Origin: Patescibacteria group bacterium
Lineage (GTDB): Bacteria; Patescibacteriota; Patescibacteriia; 2-12-FULL-60-25
Assembly: GCA_023229665.1 (NCBI GenBank)
Contig: JALNYW010000001.1
Coordinates: 124,001-188,000, forward strand
Direction of reading: 5' to 3'
DNA length: 64,000 nucleotides
Under the pieces are notes generated by a model that saw only the letters and a program-made list of their open reading frames with translations, made no database searches and was not told where the DNA came from. The number at the start of each line of letters is the position of its first letter. Position 1 is the first letter of the stretch. Made by a program: the position numbers and the translations under genes. Shown piece after piece: positions 7,549-15,956 of the stretch.

Positions 7549-9647
7549 GCAAGCCTTCGATTTCCGTCATTATTCCCGTTTTTAACCATGCGGAAGCGCT
7601 GCAGGCCTGTTTGCGTTCCCTTGAGCGACAAAGCGTGCAGGATTTTGAGATTATCATCGTGGATGACGGTTCGACGAAGCCCGTCATGAATGCGGCAATC
7701 CGGTTTGAGAAAAACAAAGGCGCTCCGGCCGCACGCAATGCCGGCTTCGCGCAGGCAAAAGGGGAGTATGTCATTTTTTTGGATGCCGACGCCGTCCTCC
7801 GTTCTGACGCCCTGGAAAAATTAAAGAAGACGCTCGTAAAACATCCTGACGCAGACTTTGCCTACTCTTCCTTCAAATTTGGATTTAAGAAATTCGCGAG
7901 CTTTCCCTTTGACCGTGAATTGTTAAAGCGCACGAATTATATCCATACGAGCGCGCTGATCCGCCGCGAAGCATTTCCGGGTTTTGATGAATCCCTCAAA
8001 AAGTTCCAGGACTGGGATTTGTTTCTCACCATGGCCGAAGCAGGGAGGCGGGGAGTATTCGTGAATGAGGTTTTATTCAGTTTGAAGACGAACGGCACCA
8101 TGAGCCAGTGGTTGCCTTCGCTCGCGCATTTCATTCCGTGGCCGCTTTTTGGATGGATGCCCAAGCCGGTGGCGAAATATCAGGCAGCGGAGAAACTCAT
8201 TCGTACCAAGCACCATCTTCCTCCAGCCTCGCCGGTGCTTACGCCGAAAGCCTGGCTTGGTTTGGTGCTTCTGCTTGAGCTCTTATCCATTCCGGCGGCA
8301 TTCAACCCAACCCTGAATTCGGTATTTGCCATGCTCGTTGGGGTATTTGTCTTATTCGTTTCCTTCGTTTCTCCGGTTGGCGGCTTTTCTTTCCTGGCTT
8401 TGGAGTTGTTAATTGGTTCCAAGGGGCGATTGCTGGTATTCGGTCCTGACGCCGCGAATGACGGGGGCATCGCCTTGCGCATCATCCTATTTGTGGCGTT
8501 TTTTGTGGGCTGGATGGGTTCGTTTCTTCGTGAAAAACGTTTTCCGAAAATGAAGACGTGGGTAAAGGGTCGTGAAGCATGGATCGCGCTCGCCGCCGTG
8601 CTCGTCGTGGCATTGATCCAGGGCGTCGTGCGCCAACGGCCTTTCTTGCTGGCTGATGCAAATGCTTGGATGTTTTTGCTCCTGCTCCTTCCGGCGCTGG
8701 ATCTCGCCGAACAAAAAGGCGGAGAGCTTTGGTCCTGGCTCGGACGCGTCGGCCGTATCGGCATCGGCTGGATTTCGCTGAAAACTCTCGCGCTATTCTA
8801 TTTTTTCAGCCATGACTTCGGCGCTTGGCTGGAGCCGGTCTATCTCTGGGTGCGCAAAACGGGAGTGGGGGAGGTGACGCTGATCACCAGAGCGGCGAGC
8901 GGATATCGCATCTTTATCCAATCGCAAATCTATCCGACCCTTGCTTCCGTTGGATTGATGGCGGCTGCTTCGCAGCGCGCCGGAAAGTTGACTTCACCTG
9001 ATACGTTGAAGGTGTTAGCGATTTTGCTCGCGGTCGTGGTGATCTCTTTCTCGCGCAGTTTCTGGATCGGGGTGATCGTCGGTTGTTTTTTGATCGCCCT
9101 CGACGTTTTGCGACGCAAGACATGGACGGTTATCCCCCGATTCGCGTTAAGCGGAGCAGGGGCCTTGCTCATCGCCTACGTATTGTTCTCTTTCCCTTTG
9201 CCCGCTTCGCATGGGAATTTCATCAACTTGTTTTTCGCGCGCGCCGAAGCCGGGGAGAGTGCGGCCCAAAGCCGTTGGGAGCTATTACCCGTCCTGAACC
9301 AGAAGATCATGGAATCGCCGCTTATCGGGCATGGCTTTGGCGCGACAGTTACGTACCAATCAAAAGATCCGCGCATCGTCGCAAAAACGGGCGGCAGCTA
9401 TACGACGTATGCGTTTGAATGGGGCTGGCATGATTTCGCCCTCAAATTCGGTTTGATTGGGACGCTCATCTATCTCTGGCTGTTGCTAAGCATCCTGAAA
9501 CGCCTTGGTCCTACCCAGCGTCCGTGGCAAGTCGCGGTGATTGTTTTGGCCGCGGTCCATGCGTTCACTCCGTACCTCAATCATCCTTTGGGGCTCTTGG
9601 TCTTGGTCTTGACGGAGGCGCGTATCATCTCGACGCCGAAAACCTAG
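7545..9647 (+). CDS. GT2 glycosyltransferase fused to an O-antigen ligase/polymerase-like domain
   Basis: The 700-residue protein has two parts. Residues 1 to about 215 are a family 2 glycosyltransferase: SISVIIPVFNHAEALQACL, then IIIVDDGS, GAPAARNAGFA and the DXD-like FLDADAVL. From about residue 235 onward come about 11-12 hydrophobic segments with the Wzy/WaaL core ISFSRSFWIGVIVGC, a periplasmic loop ESAAQSRWELLP and PLIGHGFGATVTY. This part resembles O-antigen ligases and polymerases. I used the ATG at 7545, which overlaps the previous stop as ATGA, rather than the ATG eight codons earlier. Cytoplasmic sugar transfer and membrane polymerisation or ligation are thus joined in one chain. 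Confidence 0.88.
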   Translation: MSKPSISVIIPVFNHAEALQACLRSLERQSVQDFEIIIVDDGSTKPVMNAAIRFEKNKGAPAARNAGFAQAKGEYVIFLDADAVLRSDALEKLKKTLVKHPDADFAYSSFKFGFKKFASFPFDRELLKRTNYIHTSALIRREAFPGFDESLKKFQDWDLFLTMAEAGRRGVFVNEVLFSLKTNGTMSQWLPSLAHFIPWPLFGWMPKPVAKYQAAEKLIRTKHHLPPASPVLTPKAWLGLVLLLELLSIPAAFNPTLNSVFAMLVGVFVLFVSFVSPVGGFSFLALELLIGSKGRLLVFGPDAANDGGIALRIILFVAFFVGWMGSFLREKRFPKMKTWVKGREAWIALAAVLVVALIQGVVRQRPFLLADANAWMFLLLLLPALDLAEQKGGELWSWLGRVGRIGIGWISLKTLALFYFFSHDFGAWLEPVYLWVRKTGVGEVTLITRAASGYRIFIQSQIYPTLASVGLMAAASQRAGKLTSPDTLKVLAILLAVVVISFSRSFWIGVIVGCFLIALDVLRRKTWTVIPRFALSGAGALLIAYVLFSFPLPASHGNFINLFFARAEAGESAAQSRWELLPVLNQKIMESPLIGHGFGATVTYQSKDPRIVAKTGGSYTTYAFEWGWHDFALKFGLIGTLIYLWLLLSILKRLGPTQRPWQVAVIVLAAVHAFTPYLNHPLGLLVLVLTEARIISTPKT

Positions 9648-9658
9648 ACGGGTACGAT
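9630..9658 (+). promoter_or_regulatory. Promoter for lipoprotein gene, near-leaderless
   Basis: TCGACG (9630-9635), a 17-base spacer and TACGAT (9653-9658) precede the ATG at 9668 by nine bases. Both boxes match consensus only partly. It lies across the end of the preceding gene. Confidence 0.5.
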
Positions 9659-9667
9659 AGACCCATT

Positions 9668-10447
9668 ATGAATAAAAACCTTCTTAAGTGGTTGGCTCTG
9701 CCTGCCATGCTCGCTTTACTCGGTCAGGGTTGCGGACGTCCCGCGCCGGCCCCTGGTACGACGGATTCCGGAGCCGGCGGCGCCGGTACGGTGGCCGGTG
9801 GTACGCGTGGTGGTTCGAACGATTGCTTTAATGCGTATTATCCGTTGAATGCCGGCTCGTCCATTACGTACAAGTCGGTGAGCGGCGACCAAGTCGTTCC
9901 GTTCACGATTTCCGTTTTGGAACATGACGCCGACAGCATCGTTCTTGAATATACGTTCACGGTCCAGGGTCGCGAAGCCAAGATCACGAATGAATTAGCC
10001 TGTGAAAACGGCACCATCCGCGGCAAAGGCCACTTCGATTTCGCCCAGGCCTTCCTCGGCATCGATATCCGTTACGAAGTCTTGCGTATGGAGGGCGAAA
10101 TCATGCCGGCCGACGTTCGTGTCGGTTCGGAATGGACCATGGAAAACGAGGTCAAGATGATCACGTCGGACACCTCGCCCATCGGCCGCTTGATGAATGG
10201 CCGCGTTGCGACCACGAAGATCGTCAGCAAGGTCGTGGGTGAAGAAAGCGTGACGGTTCCGGCCGGCACCTTCCGCGCATTGAAGATCGAACAGACGGTA
10301 ACCTCTGGCGGGGAAATCTCCGGACGTCCGTATAGCACGACGGCTGAAAATTTTGCCTGGTATGTGAAGGATGTGGGTCTTGTGAAGTCCCAAAGCACAG
10401 CTACGGGCGGCGAATTCACCATGGAAGCGCAAACCATCACCCGTTAA
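9668..10447 (+). CDS. Predicted lipoprotein, function unknown
   Basis: The 259-residue protein begins with a short signal peptide and the lipobox LALLGQGC, giving a lipidated Cys near residue 22. A Pro/Gly/Thr-rich linker follows to about residue 50. The rest is a beta-rich domain beginning CFNAYYPLNAGSSITYKS and ending with VTVPAGTFRALKIEQT and ENFAWYVKDVGLVKSQS. This layout, with a VPAGTF-x-A-L-K-I strand and a WY-x-x-x-x-GLV strand, recurs in bacterial surface lipoproteins of unknown function. It is expressed from its own near-leaderless promoter and ends at a strong terminator. Confidence 0.85.
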   Translation: MNKNLLKWLALPAMLALLGQGCGRPAPAPGTTDSGAGGAGTVAGGTRGGSNDCFNAYYPLNAGSSITYKSVSGDQVVPFTISVLEHDADSIVLEYTFTVQGREAKITNELACENGTIRGKGHFDFAQAFLGIDIRYEVLRMEGEIMPADVRVGSEWTMENEVKMITSDTSPIGRLMNGRVATTKIVSKVVGEESVTVPAGTFRALKIEQTVTSGGEISGRPYSTTAENFAWYVKDVGLVKSQSTATGGEFTMEAQTITR

Positions 10448-10472
10448 TCCAACAAAAAAAGAGCCACCTCGA

Positions 10473-10494
10473 CCCCGACGTACGTCGGGGTTTT
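10473..10494 (+). terminator. Intrinsic terminator after the lipoprotein gene
   Basis: An 18-bp perfect palindrome, CCCCGACGTACGTCGGGG at 10473-10490, is followed by TTTT. It separates the plus-strand lipoprotein gene from the convergent fmt gene. Confidence 0.88.
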
Positions 10495-10526
10495 GGTAGT
10501 ATCAGGCGGAGAGCTGGTCAGGCCTG

Positions 10527-11408
10527 TCAAAACCCGTGGCCACGAACGAAATCAGCTCCATCCATGGGTTTCTTGCCTTCGGGTTGGATGGTGAGAAGCG
10601 TCAGCTCCGAGCCGTCGGCCGCTTTGATGACCGGATACCCATCCATGCGACCGGTTTTCGCCTTCAGTACTTTTAGGCGCTTGCCCTTGTGTTCAATAAA
10701 AGTCCCGGGCCACGGGTCCATGGCACGCACGAGGCGTTCCATATCCGTAGCCGTCGGCAAACCATCCAACTTTCCGTCCTCACGGTTCAAAATCTTCACG
10801 AAGGTCGCTTGATCGTGGGTTTGCTGCACGGGTTTAATGGAACCTTCAAAGTATCCGATCAGGGTTTCCGGCAATATCCGCGCTCCGAGTTCGGCCAAGC
10901 GAGGAGTGAGGCTTGCGGTCGTATCATCCGGTTTGATGGGTTCTTCCGCCATCGCCAAGGTAGCGCCGTGGTCCATCTGGGCATCCATGAGCATGATCGT
11001 GACTCCGGTCTTGTCCCGGCCATCCCGGATCGCGGCATTGATAGGGGAGGCGCCACGATACTCCGGAAGAAGGGAAGCGTGCACGTTCACCATTCCCTTT
11101 GAGTACAAATCGAGTACACGCTGGGGGAGGATCTGTCCGTAGCTCGCCACGACCGCCGCCTCTCCGCCAAGGGCTTTCAACGTTTCATAGGCGTCATCCG
11201 TTTTGACGCGCTCCGGTTGCACCACGGCAAGACCGAGGTTCTCTGCGGCGATTTTTACGGCAGGTTTTTGCAATTCGCCTTTGCGTCCGGCGGGGCGGTC
11301 GGGCTGGGTGACGACACCCAAAATCTCAAAACGCCCGTCGGCAGCCACAGCGTCCAGCGACGGGACGGCGAACGGGGAAGTGCCGTAAAAAACGATTTTG
11401 TATTTCAT
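10527..11408 (-). CDS. fmt: Methionyl-tRNA formyltransferase
   Basis: This 293-residue enzyme formylates initiator Met-tRNA using 10-formyltetrahydrofolate. The catalytic core is visible: YGTSPFAVPSLDAV at the N-terminus, VNVHASLLPEYRGASPINAA with the catalytic Asn and His near residues 107-109, and IMLMDAQMDHGATLA with the catalytic Asp. The C-terminal OB-like domain is short but present (DPWPGTFIEHKGKRLKV). It is the last gene of a minus-strand operon and sits four bases after the deformylase, the enzyme that later removes the formyl group. This is the usual def-fmt pairing. Confidence 0.97.
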   Translation of the reverse strand: MKYKIVFYGTSPFAVPSLDAVAADGRFEILGVVTQPDRPAGRKGELQKPAVKIAAENLGLAVVQPERVKTDDAYETLKALGGEAAVVASYGQILPQRVLDLYSKGMVNVHASLLPEYRGASPINAAIRDGRDKTGVTIMLMDAQMDHGATLAMAEEPIKPDDTTASLTPRLAELGARILPETLIGYFEGSIKPVQQTHDQATFVKILNREDGKLDGLPTATDMERLVRAMDPWPGTFIEHKGKRLKVLKAKTGRMDGYPVIKAADGSELTLLTIQPEGKKPMDGADFVRGHGF

Positions 11409-11412
11409 GGTT

Positions 11413-11916
11413 TTATTTTACACGCTTCTTGACGTTGCCTTTCTCGTCGAGTTCCACCGTTTTTTCCGCCTTATCAATAAAGAGAATGCCATCGAGGTGG
11501 TCGATTTCATGTTGCACGACAAAGGCGGGGAAGTTCTTTGCTTCAAATTCGATGCGGCGGCCATGGCGGTTCAGTGCCTCGACCGTCACTTTCTTGTGGC
11601 GCTTCACCAAGCCATACGTTCCCGGGACGCTGAAGCACCCTTCTTCGCTTTCCAGAAGCGCGTCGGATTTCTTGGTGATGACCGGGTTGATCAGGACCAA
11701 GGGATCATCGGTCGGCTCGGGTTGGACCACCACCGCTCGGATATTCCGTCCGATTTGGGGAGAGGCTAAGCCTACGCCGCGGGCCTCGATCATCTTCCGG
11801 ATCAAGGCGTCCAAATAGAGCTGGAATTCAGGAACCGTGACTTCGGATACCTCAAGCTCACGCGAACGTTCGCGCAAGGAGGGGGCCGAAGTCGGCAGAA
11901 ATTCCAGGTTTTCCAT
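11413..11916 (-). CDS. def: Peptide deformylase
   Basis: The 167-residue metalloenzyme removes the N-formyl group from nascent proteins. All three family motifs are present: GVGLASPQIG (motif 1), EEGCFSVPG with the metal-ligand Cys (motif 2), and QHEIDHLDG with the HExxH metal site (motif 3). Length is normal. It lies between priA and fmt on the minus strand. The order priA-def-fmt is common in bacteria and supports all three calls. Confidence 0.97.
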   Translation of the reverse strand: MENLEFLPTSAPSLRERSRELEVSEVTVPEFQLYLDALIRKMIEARGVGLASPQIGRNIRAVVVQPEPTDDPLVLINPVITKKSDALLESEEGCFSVPGTYGLVKRHKKVTVEALNRHGRRIEFEAKNFPAFVVQHEIDHLDGILFIDKAEKTVELDEKGNVKKRVK

Positions 11917-11930
11917 GTTGACGGCTTATA

Positions 11931-13634
11931 TTAGCGGAAAAAGGCGATTGGGTCAAGGTCCAGAAGGGCCTCATTCGCAAAGGGCTTAAAAATGGCGGTT
12001 AAGCGTTTTTGTTCGATGCTCATGGGGAAAATGGCATGGACAATCCATCGCGACCGGCGGGTCTTAGGCCGGTATTCGACCTGATACGGTCCCCGGAGTT
12101 CGCCATGAGCTTCGTTGATACGGACCTTCATTTTGGACATCCAGCGTTCTGCGTCTGCTGTGGTCCCTTGGATGATAGCTTTGACCAAACGCTTGGCCGG
12201 GGGGTAGCCGAATTCAGCGCGCAAGGCGCGGTCGCGTTCGCGGAATGCACGCTCTCCATCTGACGTGAGGCAGGTTTCAATCAAGACCGCTTCATGCTCG
12301 GCCGTTTGCAGGACAAGCGTCCCATGCGCTGCAGCCACTCGCGAAGCCAGGTGCCGGATGCCGATCACCAAACGTTCATCACGCCGAATATCTTCCACCA
12401 CGCCGCAAAGCAGGGTCGCATCGGTCACGGCCACCAGGCAGCCTTCGGGCAAAGCCGCTTCCTGTTCATCGATGGCAAGCGTACGCCATTCAACCGGGAT
12501 ATCCGCTTCATATTTTTGCCACGCGGCTTTCAAGCGATCGATGCCCGGCAAGGATTTTCCCAGATCCGTTCCTCCGCAGGACAGGCATGACAGCGGCGGT
12601 TCGCCCGTCCAACCGCAGCGGCGACATGATGCGCGCATGCCGTCATCCGAAAGTGGAAAGTCACAACGTTCGCAAACCGGACTCCAGCTGCAGTCGCGGC
12701 ATACGAATCGAGCCCCCTTTCCCCGGATCCCATGCACGATAATACGAGGTCCCTCATGATCACGTATTATGTTCAATACATCAGCCTGGAGGCTCGGGAT
12801 GGGTGAGTGACCTTTCGGACTCCGAACCCTGACTTCCAGGGGCAGAGCAATGTCCGGGGAAGCTTCATCCGACGAGAGCGGCGGCGTCACCCCAAATGCC
12901 TGGACCACGGTCCCGGCATGCTGTGCCGACCAGGCGGCGATACGCCGGGCATCATACCGCGGCGTGAGCTCGTCTTGTTTGTGGTCATCCTGTTCCGGGA
13001 GATGGAGCATGACTTCATGCGCGATAGGCGAGAGCCAGCTCCCGACGCGGGTCGTGATCAATATCCCTTTAGGTGACGTCGCCCAATTCGTCCATTGTTC
13101 AAAATAGGTGCCATCAGCCTGTTCGGCGAGCAAAAGCGAACTCCCCGGCAAATGATTCGCCAAACGTTTTGCCGAGGCAAGCCAAGGCGTGACGATCAAT
13201 ACGCGGCCTTTTGCTTTTTTCGTTGCCTCAATCAACTGCGTATCCGGATCGGCAATCCAAAATGCAGACATGGATCCTTTTTCTGCCGTCTTTTTGATTT
13301 CAGATTTTGTTTCCGGGCGTTTGGGCAAGCCGCGCAACCAAGCAAGTAAAACCGCCGGCTGAGAGGCGAAGGTCCAATCCGCCAGCCAGCGCATCAAGCC
13401 CACGGTGGCTTCAGGAAAACGGATATCGGCATACAGGCCAATCACTTCCTTGGCTTGTTTGGCATAGGGGGAGGCCTTGAGGAGCTCTACCACCAACGCC
13501 GGCGTTTTTTGCTTACGAAAAGGAACCCAGACCAGGTCACCGATACGAAGATCGAGCCCGTCGGGGACCGCGTAGTCGAACGCGTCGAGACCGGCGGGCG
13601 TACGCAGGACCGGAACGACGCGGGCGTAGCTCAT
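11931..13634 (-). CDS. priA: PriA-like primosomal protein N', helicase motifs lost
   Basis: The 567-residue protein aligns over its whole length with PriA, the replication-restart helicase that normally has 700 or more residues. The N-terminal DNA-binding region is recognisable (GDLVWVPFRKQKTPALVVE). Eight cysteines forming the two zinc ribbons remain at about 312, 315, 321, 324, 337, 340, 350 and 353. The ATPase core is eroded: no GxGKT Walker A is found where it should precede residue 145. The DEEH box position reads LHLPEQDDHKQD (211-222), although the following PRYDAR matches the PriA consensus. Motifs V and VI cannot be found. The frame is intact, so it is a maintained but probably ATPase-dead protein. 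It overlaps the MEMO-like gene by ATGA. Confidence 0.85.
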   Translation of the reverse strand: MSYARVVPVLRTPAGLDAFDYAVPDGLDLRIGDLVWVPFRKQKTPALVVELLKASPYAKQAKEVIGLYADIRFPEATVGLMRWLADWTFASQPAVLLAWLRGLPKRPETKSEIKKTAEKGSMSAFWIADPDTQLIEATKKAKGRVLIVTPWLASAKRLANHLPGSSLLLAEQADGTYFEQWTNWATSPKGILITTRVGSWLSPIAHEVMLHLPEQDDHKQDELTPRYDARRIAAWSAQHAGTVVQAFGVTPPLSSDEASPDIALPLEVRVRSPKGHSPIPSLQADVLNIIRDHEGPRIIVHGIRGKGARFVCRDCSWSPVCERCDFPLSDDGMRASCRRCGWTGEPPLSCLSCGGTDLGKSLPGIDRLKAAWQKYEADIPVEWRTLAIDEQEAALPEGCLVAVTDATLLCGVVEDIRRDERLVIGIRHLASRVAAAHGTLVLQTAEHEAVLIETCLTSDGERAFRERDRALRAEFGYPPAKRLVKAIIQGTTADAERWMSKMKVRINEAHGELRGPYQVEYRPKTRRSRWIVHAIFPMSIEQKRLTAIFKPFANEALLDLDPIAFFR

Positions 13635-14422
13635 GCGAGATCGTAACGGACGGTCATCAGTCCAACGCCGAATGGGGCTTCATATCCCAGCTCCTTTGGT
13701 TTCACATTCATGCCTTCGAGACAGCCGGCGAGGATCACGATCGGCCGGTAACCGGATTGCCCGGCTTTTTCCAGCATATTCGCATCGGCGGACAAAAGCC
13801 CCGGACCATCCAATGAAAGCGCTTTTTCCCTCATGAATTTATCAAACGCCTCGCCTTCGGGACGTATCCCTTCCGGAGACATGGCATTCGCATGATGCGA
13901 TAAGTCGGCGGAGGCGATGATGGCCACGCGGTTGTTTTCCGCGTGGATGACGTTTTTCAATTCCTGCCCGAATTTGTAATGCGCCTGACCATCCAGCATG
14001 GAAATGGCGAGGGGAACGAGCTGCCAATTCTGGAGGTTCTTGGTGAGATGGAGAAGCGGCACGGTAAAGCCATAGTCCAACTCTTCCGAACTCGACATGG
14101 TGAAGGGCACGCCATGGTCGCGCATGTGACGGTGGATATGGTCGAGGATCAGGAAGTTCGCCTTGGCGTTCACGACGGTTCCGTGGTCGCCAAATTCCTT
14201 CAGGCCGGCTTTAAAGGCGGGCGCGACATTACCGCTAAACGAATCCGGATACAGCGGTGCATGCGGCGAAATCATGACGATCGTATCCGGTTTGGCCAGA
14301 TAGAGCGCCTGCTCGACTTCGCCCAACGCTTGTACGGTTTGCGCGAGTTTTTCGCGATGTTCTTTCCCCACGGTCGGCGCAAGGAGCGGCGAATGGGGGA
14401 CGATGGCGGCGGCAACGATCAT
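13631..14422 (-). CDS. AmmeMemoRadiSam system protein B / LigB-like protein
   Basis: The 263-residue protein belongs to the MEMO/class III extradiol dioxygenase-like superfamily. Conserved pieces are IVPHSPLLAP at the start, VMISPHAPLYPDSF, LDYGFTVPLLHL and IIASADLSHHA. These carry several of the His and Asp residues that form the family pocket. No MEMO A domain or radical SAM partner is in the window, so it may act alone, and its reaction is unknown. The ATG at 14422 overlaps the upstream stop as ATGA and is preferred over upstream codons of the open frame. Its own stop overlaps the priA start in the same way. Confidence 0.85.
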   Translation of the reverse strand: MIVAAAIVPHSPLLAPTVGKEHREKLAQTVQALGEVEQALYLAKPDTIVMISPHAPLYPDSFSGNVAPAFKAGLKEFGDHGTVVNAKANFLILDHIHRHMRDHGVPFTMSSSEELDYGFTVPLLHLTKNLQNWQLVPLAISMLDGQAHYKFGQELKNVIHAENNRVAIIASADLSHHANAMSPEGIRPEGEAFDKFMREKALSLDGPGLLSADANMLEKAGQSGYRPIVILAGCLEGMNVKPKELGYEAPFGVGLMTVRYDLA

Positions 14423-15927
14423 AATGAGGTTTCGGCGCTGGTAAGGATGGGCTCGGAAAGCGTTGGCGGCGTCTGAACATCTACCGTCATCCCGACCGGA
14501 TAGGAAGACACGAGCTTGTCCGGAAGAGTGATGACGTTGCGCCACTGCCAGCCAAGGTGTTCAAACGCTTCTCCGCTCGCGATAGGGCGCAAGGTCGCAT
14601 TTTCCACCACGTACACCGCCGGAGAGGCATCAGACTTCACGAGCTCGCCGTTGCGGAGCGTGAAAGCGCCAACATCTTTCAGCGCGTCAATCTGCGTCTG
14701 GGTTAGAGCCTTCGGTTTCTTGCCTTTGAAGTACAGGTTCAAGAATGCCGGATGCGGGATCTTTTTGCGCTCGCCATCCTGCACGAACCAAATCGTGCCC
14801 TTCGGGTCTTTAGCGAGGATGCCGGTGAGGTATTGGGAATTGGTGGTGATATCGCGTCCATCGCTGTACGCGGCGAGCTCCTCCTCCGTTCCTTCGACGA
14901 TGTCATCCTCCACGAAGCCGAATTTGCGGAAGACGGATTTGGATTCAATCAGGCGCTTGGTATCGCCCACGATCAAATAGAGTTTGCCTTCCGGCGTTTC
15001 GACGATCGAGTAATTCGCGAAAGAGATGCCTTGTCCGTCCGGATAGACCGAGAGTTCGGTATCTTCAGCGATGACCGCCTTTTGCACATCGGCGATGCTC
15101 GCGGCGACCAAGCGGCTGGTGAAGGCGCGCTTCTGGCCGTTGCGGATCAAATAGAATTTGCCCGACGACTTGCCCTGGACGAGGGTTCCGTCGGGGAAGT
15201 CTAACGAGAACCAGCGTCGCCAAATGCGCCACAAGTTCAGGTTGCCGTGGATATGTGGCGTGTACGTGTACAGCATGGCCGTCGCGTTGTTGCGCGGCGT
15301 AATTTCGATGCCATCAATCAAGACTTTCTTCCCCGGGGCTTGTCCGGAAATCGTGGTGCCACGGCCCAAGAGCTGGATGAGATAGCGTTCGCGGTGTTGC
15401 TTGGCCGCGTATTCAAGCTGGTTCGCAAAGCCCTTGAAATCCTGGATGGACGGGTCATCCATGGAACAGCTATCGCATACCGCATACCCCATAGCCCAAT
15501 CGAACTGTTTTTGGGTCGGACGTGTCGCTTCTACCAAGCTCTGCTCTTTTTGGAGCACGACCAAGAGGTATTGCGGGTTCAGTTTATAAGAGTTGGAAAT
15601 GCGCCAAATGATATCGGCCGGATATTTTTCCTCGCCATCAATATCTTTGATTTTGATGCGTCCCAAAGTCCCGCGCGAATTCAAGAAAGCGCGGAGCTGG
15701 GGGAGGGTCATGCCTTCGACATTGAAGATATCGCGGTCATCGAGAATGGCATTCGGATCAAAGCCTTCGGCCAAATCGGCTGCGGGGACGATATCGCTGA
15801 TAAGCCGGGCGGTTTGAGCCTGGACCGGAGGCGTTACTAAAAGCGGCTCGAGGATGAGCAGGCCGACTATAAGGAGTGCGGCGCCATGCACCGTACGGTG
15901 CAGGGCGGTGGAAGAAATACGTCGCAT
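14419..15927 (-). CDS. Secreted transglycosylase-like protein with C-terminal repeats
   Basis: The 502-residue protein has an N-terminal signal sequence (hydrophobic residues 16-32, then a VQA-like cleavage site near 37). A region around 100-170 contains SYKLNPQYLLVVLQKEQSLV and AMGYAVCDSCSMDD. This resembles lysozyme/transglycosylase-like domains of large secreted CPR and actinobacterial proteins. From about residue 245 there are repeated units of the form G-K-x-Y-L-I-x-x-G-x-K-R, for example GKFYLIRNGQKR and GKLYLIVGDTKR. These may bind wall polymers. It heads the operon that continues into MEMO-priA-def-fmt. Residues 9-16 are encoded by a dispersed palindromic repeat. Confidence 0.8.
   Translation of the reverse strand: MRRISSTALHRTVHGAALLIVGLLILEPLLVTPPVQAQTARLISDIVPAADLAEGFDPNAILDDRDIFNVEGMTLPQLRAFLNSRGTLGRIKIKDIDGEEKYPADIIWRISNSYKLNPQYLLVVLQKEQSLVEATRPTQKQFDWAMGYAVCDSCSMDDPSIQDFKGFANQLEYAAKQHRERYLIQLLGRGTTISGQAPGKKVLIDGIEITPRNNATAMLYTYTPHIHGNLNLWRIWRRWFSLDFPDGTLVQGKSSGKFYLIRNGQKRAFTSRLVAASIADVQKAVIAEDTELSVYPDGQGISFANYSIVETPEGKLYLIVGDTKRLIESKSVFRKFGFVEDDIVEGTEEELAAYSDGRDITTNSQYLTGILAKDPKGTIWFVQDGERKKIPHPAFLNLYFKGKKPKALTQTQIDALKDVGAFTLRNGELVKSDASPAVYVVENATLRPIASGEAFEHLGWQWRNVITLPDKLVSSYPVGMTVDVQTPPTLSEPILTSAETSL
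15883..15906. repeat. Dispersed palindromic repeat, copy 1, in coding sequence
   Basis: A 24-base element centred on the near-perfect palindrome TGCACCGTACGGTGCA matches 48241-48264 in reverse complement at 23 of 24 positions. Here it is in frame in the signal-peptide region of the secreted protein, encoding ALHRTVHG on the minus strand. Confidence 0.75.
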
Positions 15928-15956
15928 GGGATAAGGTTATCACGATTGATTAGGGT

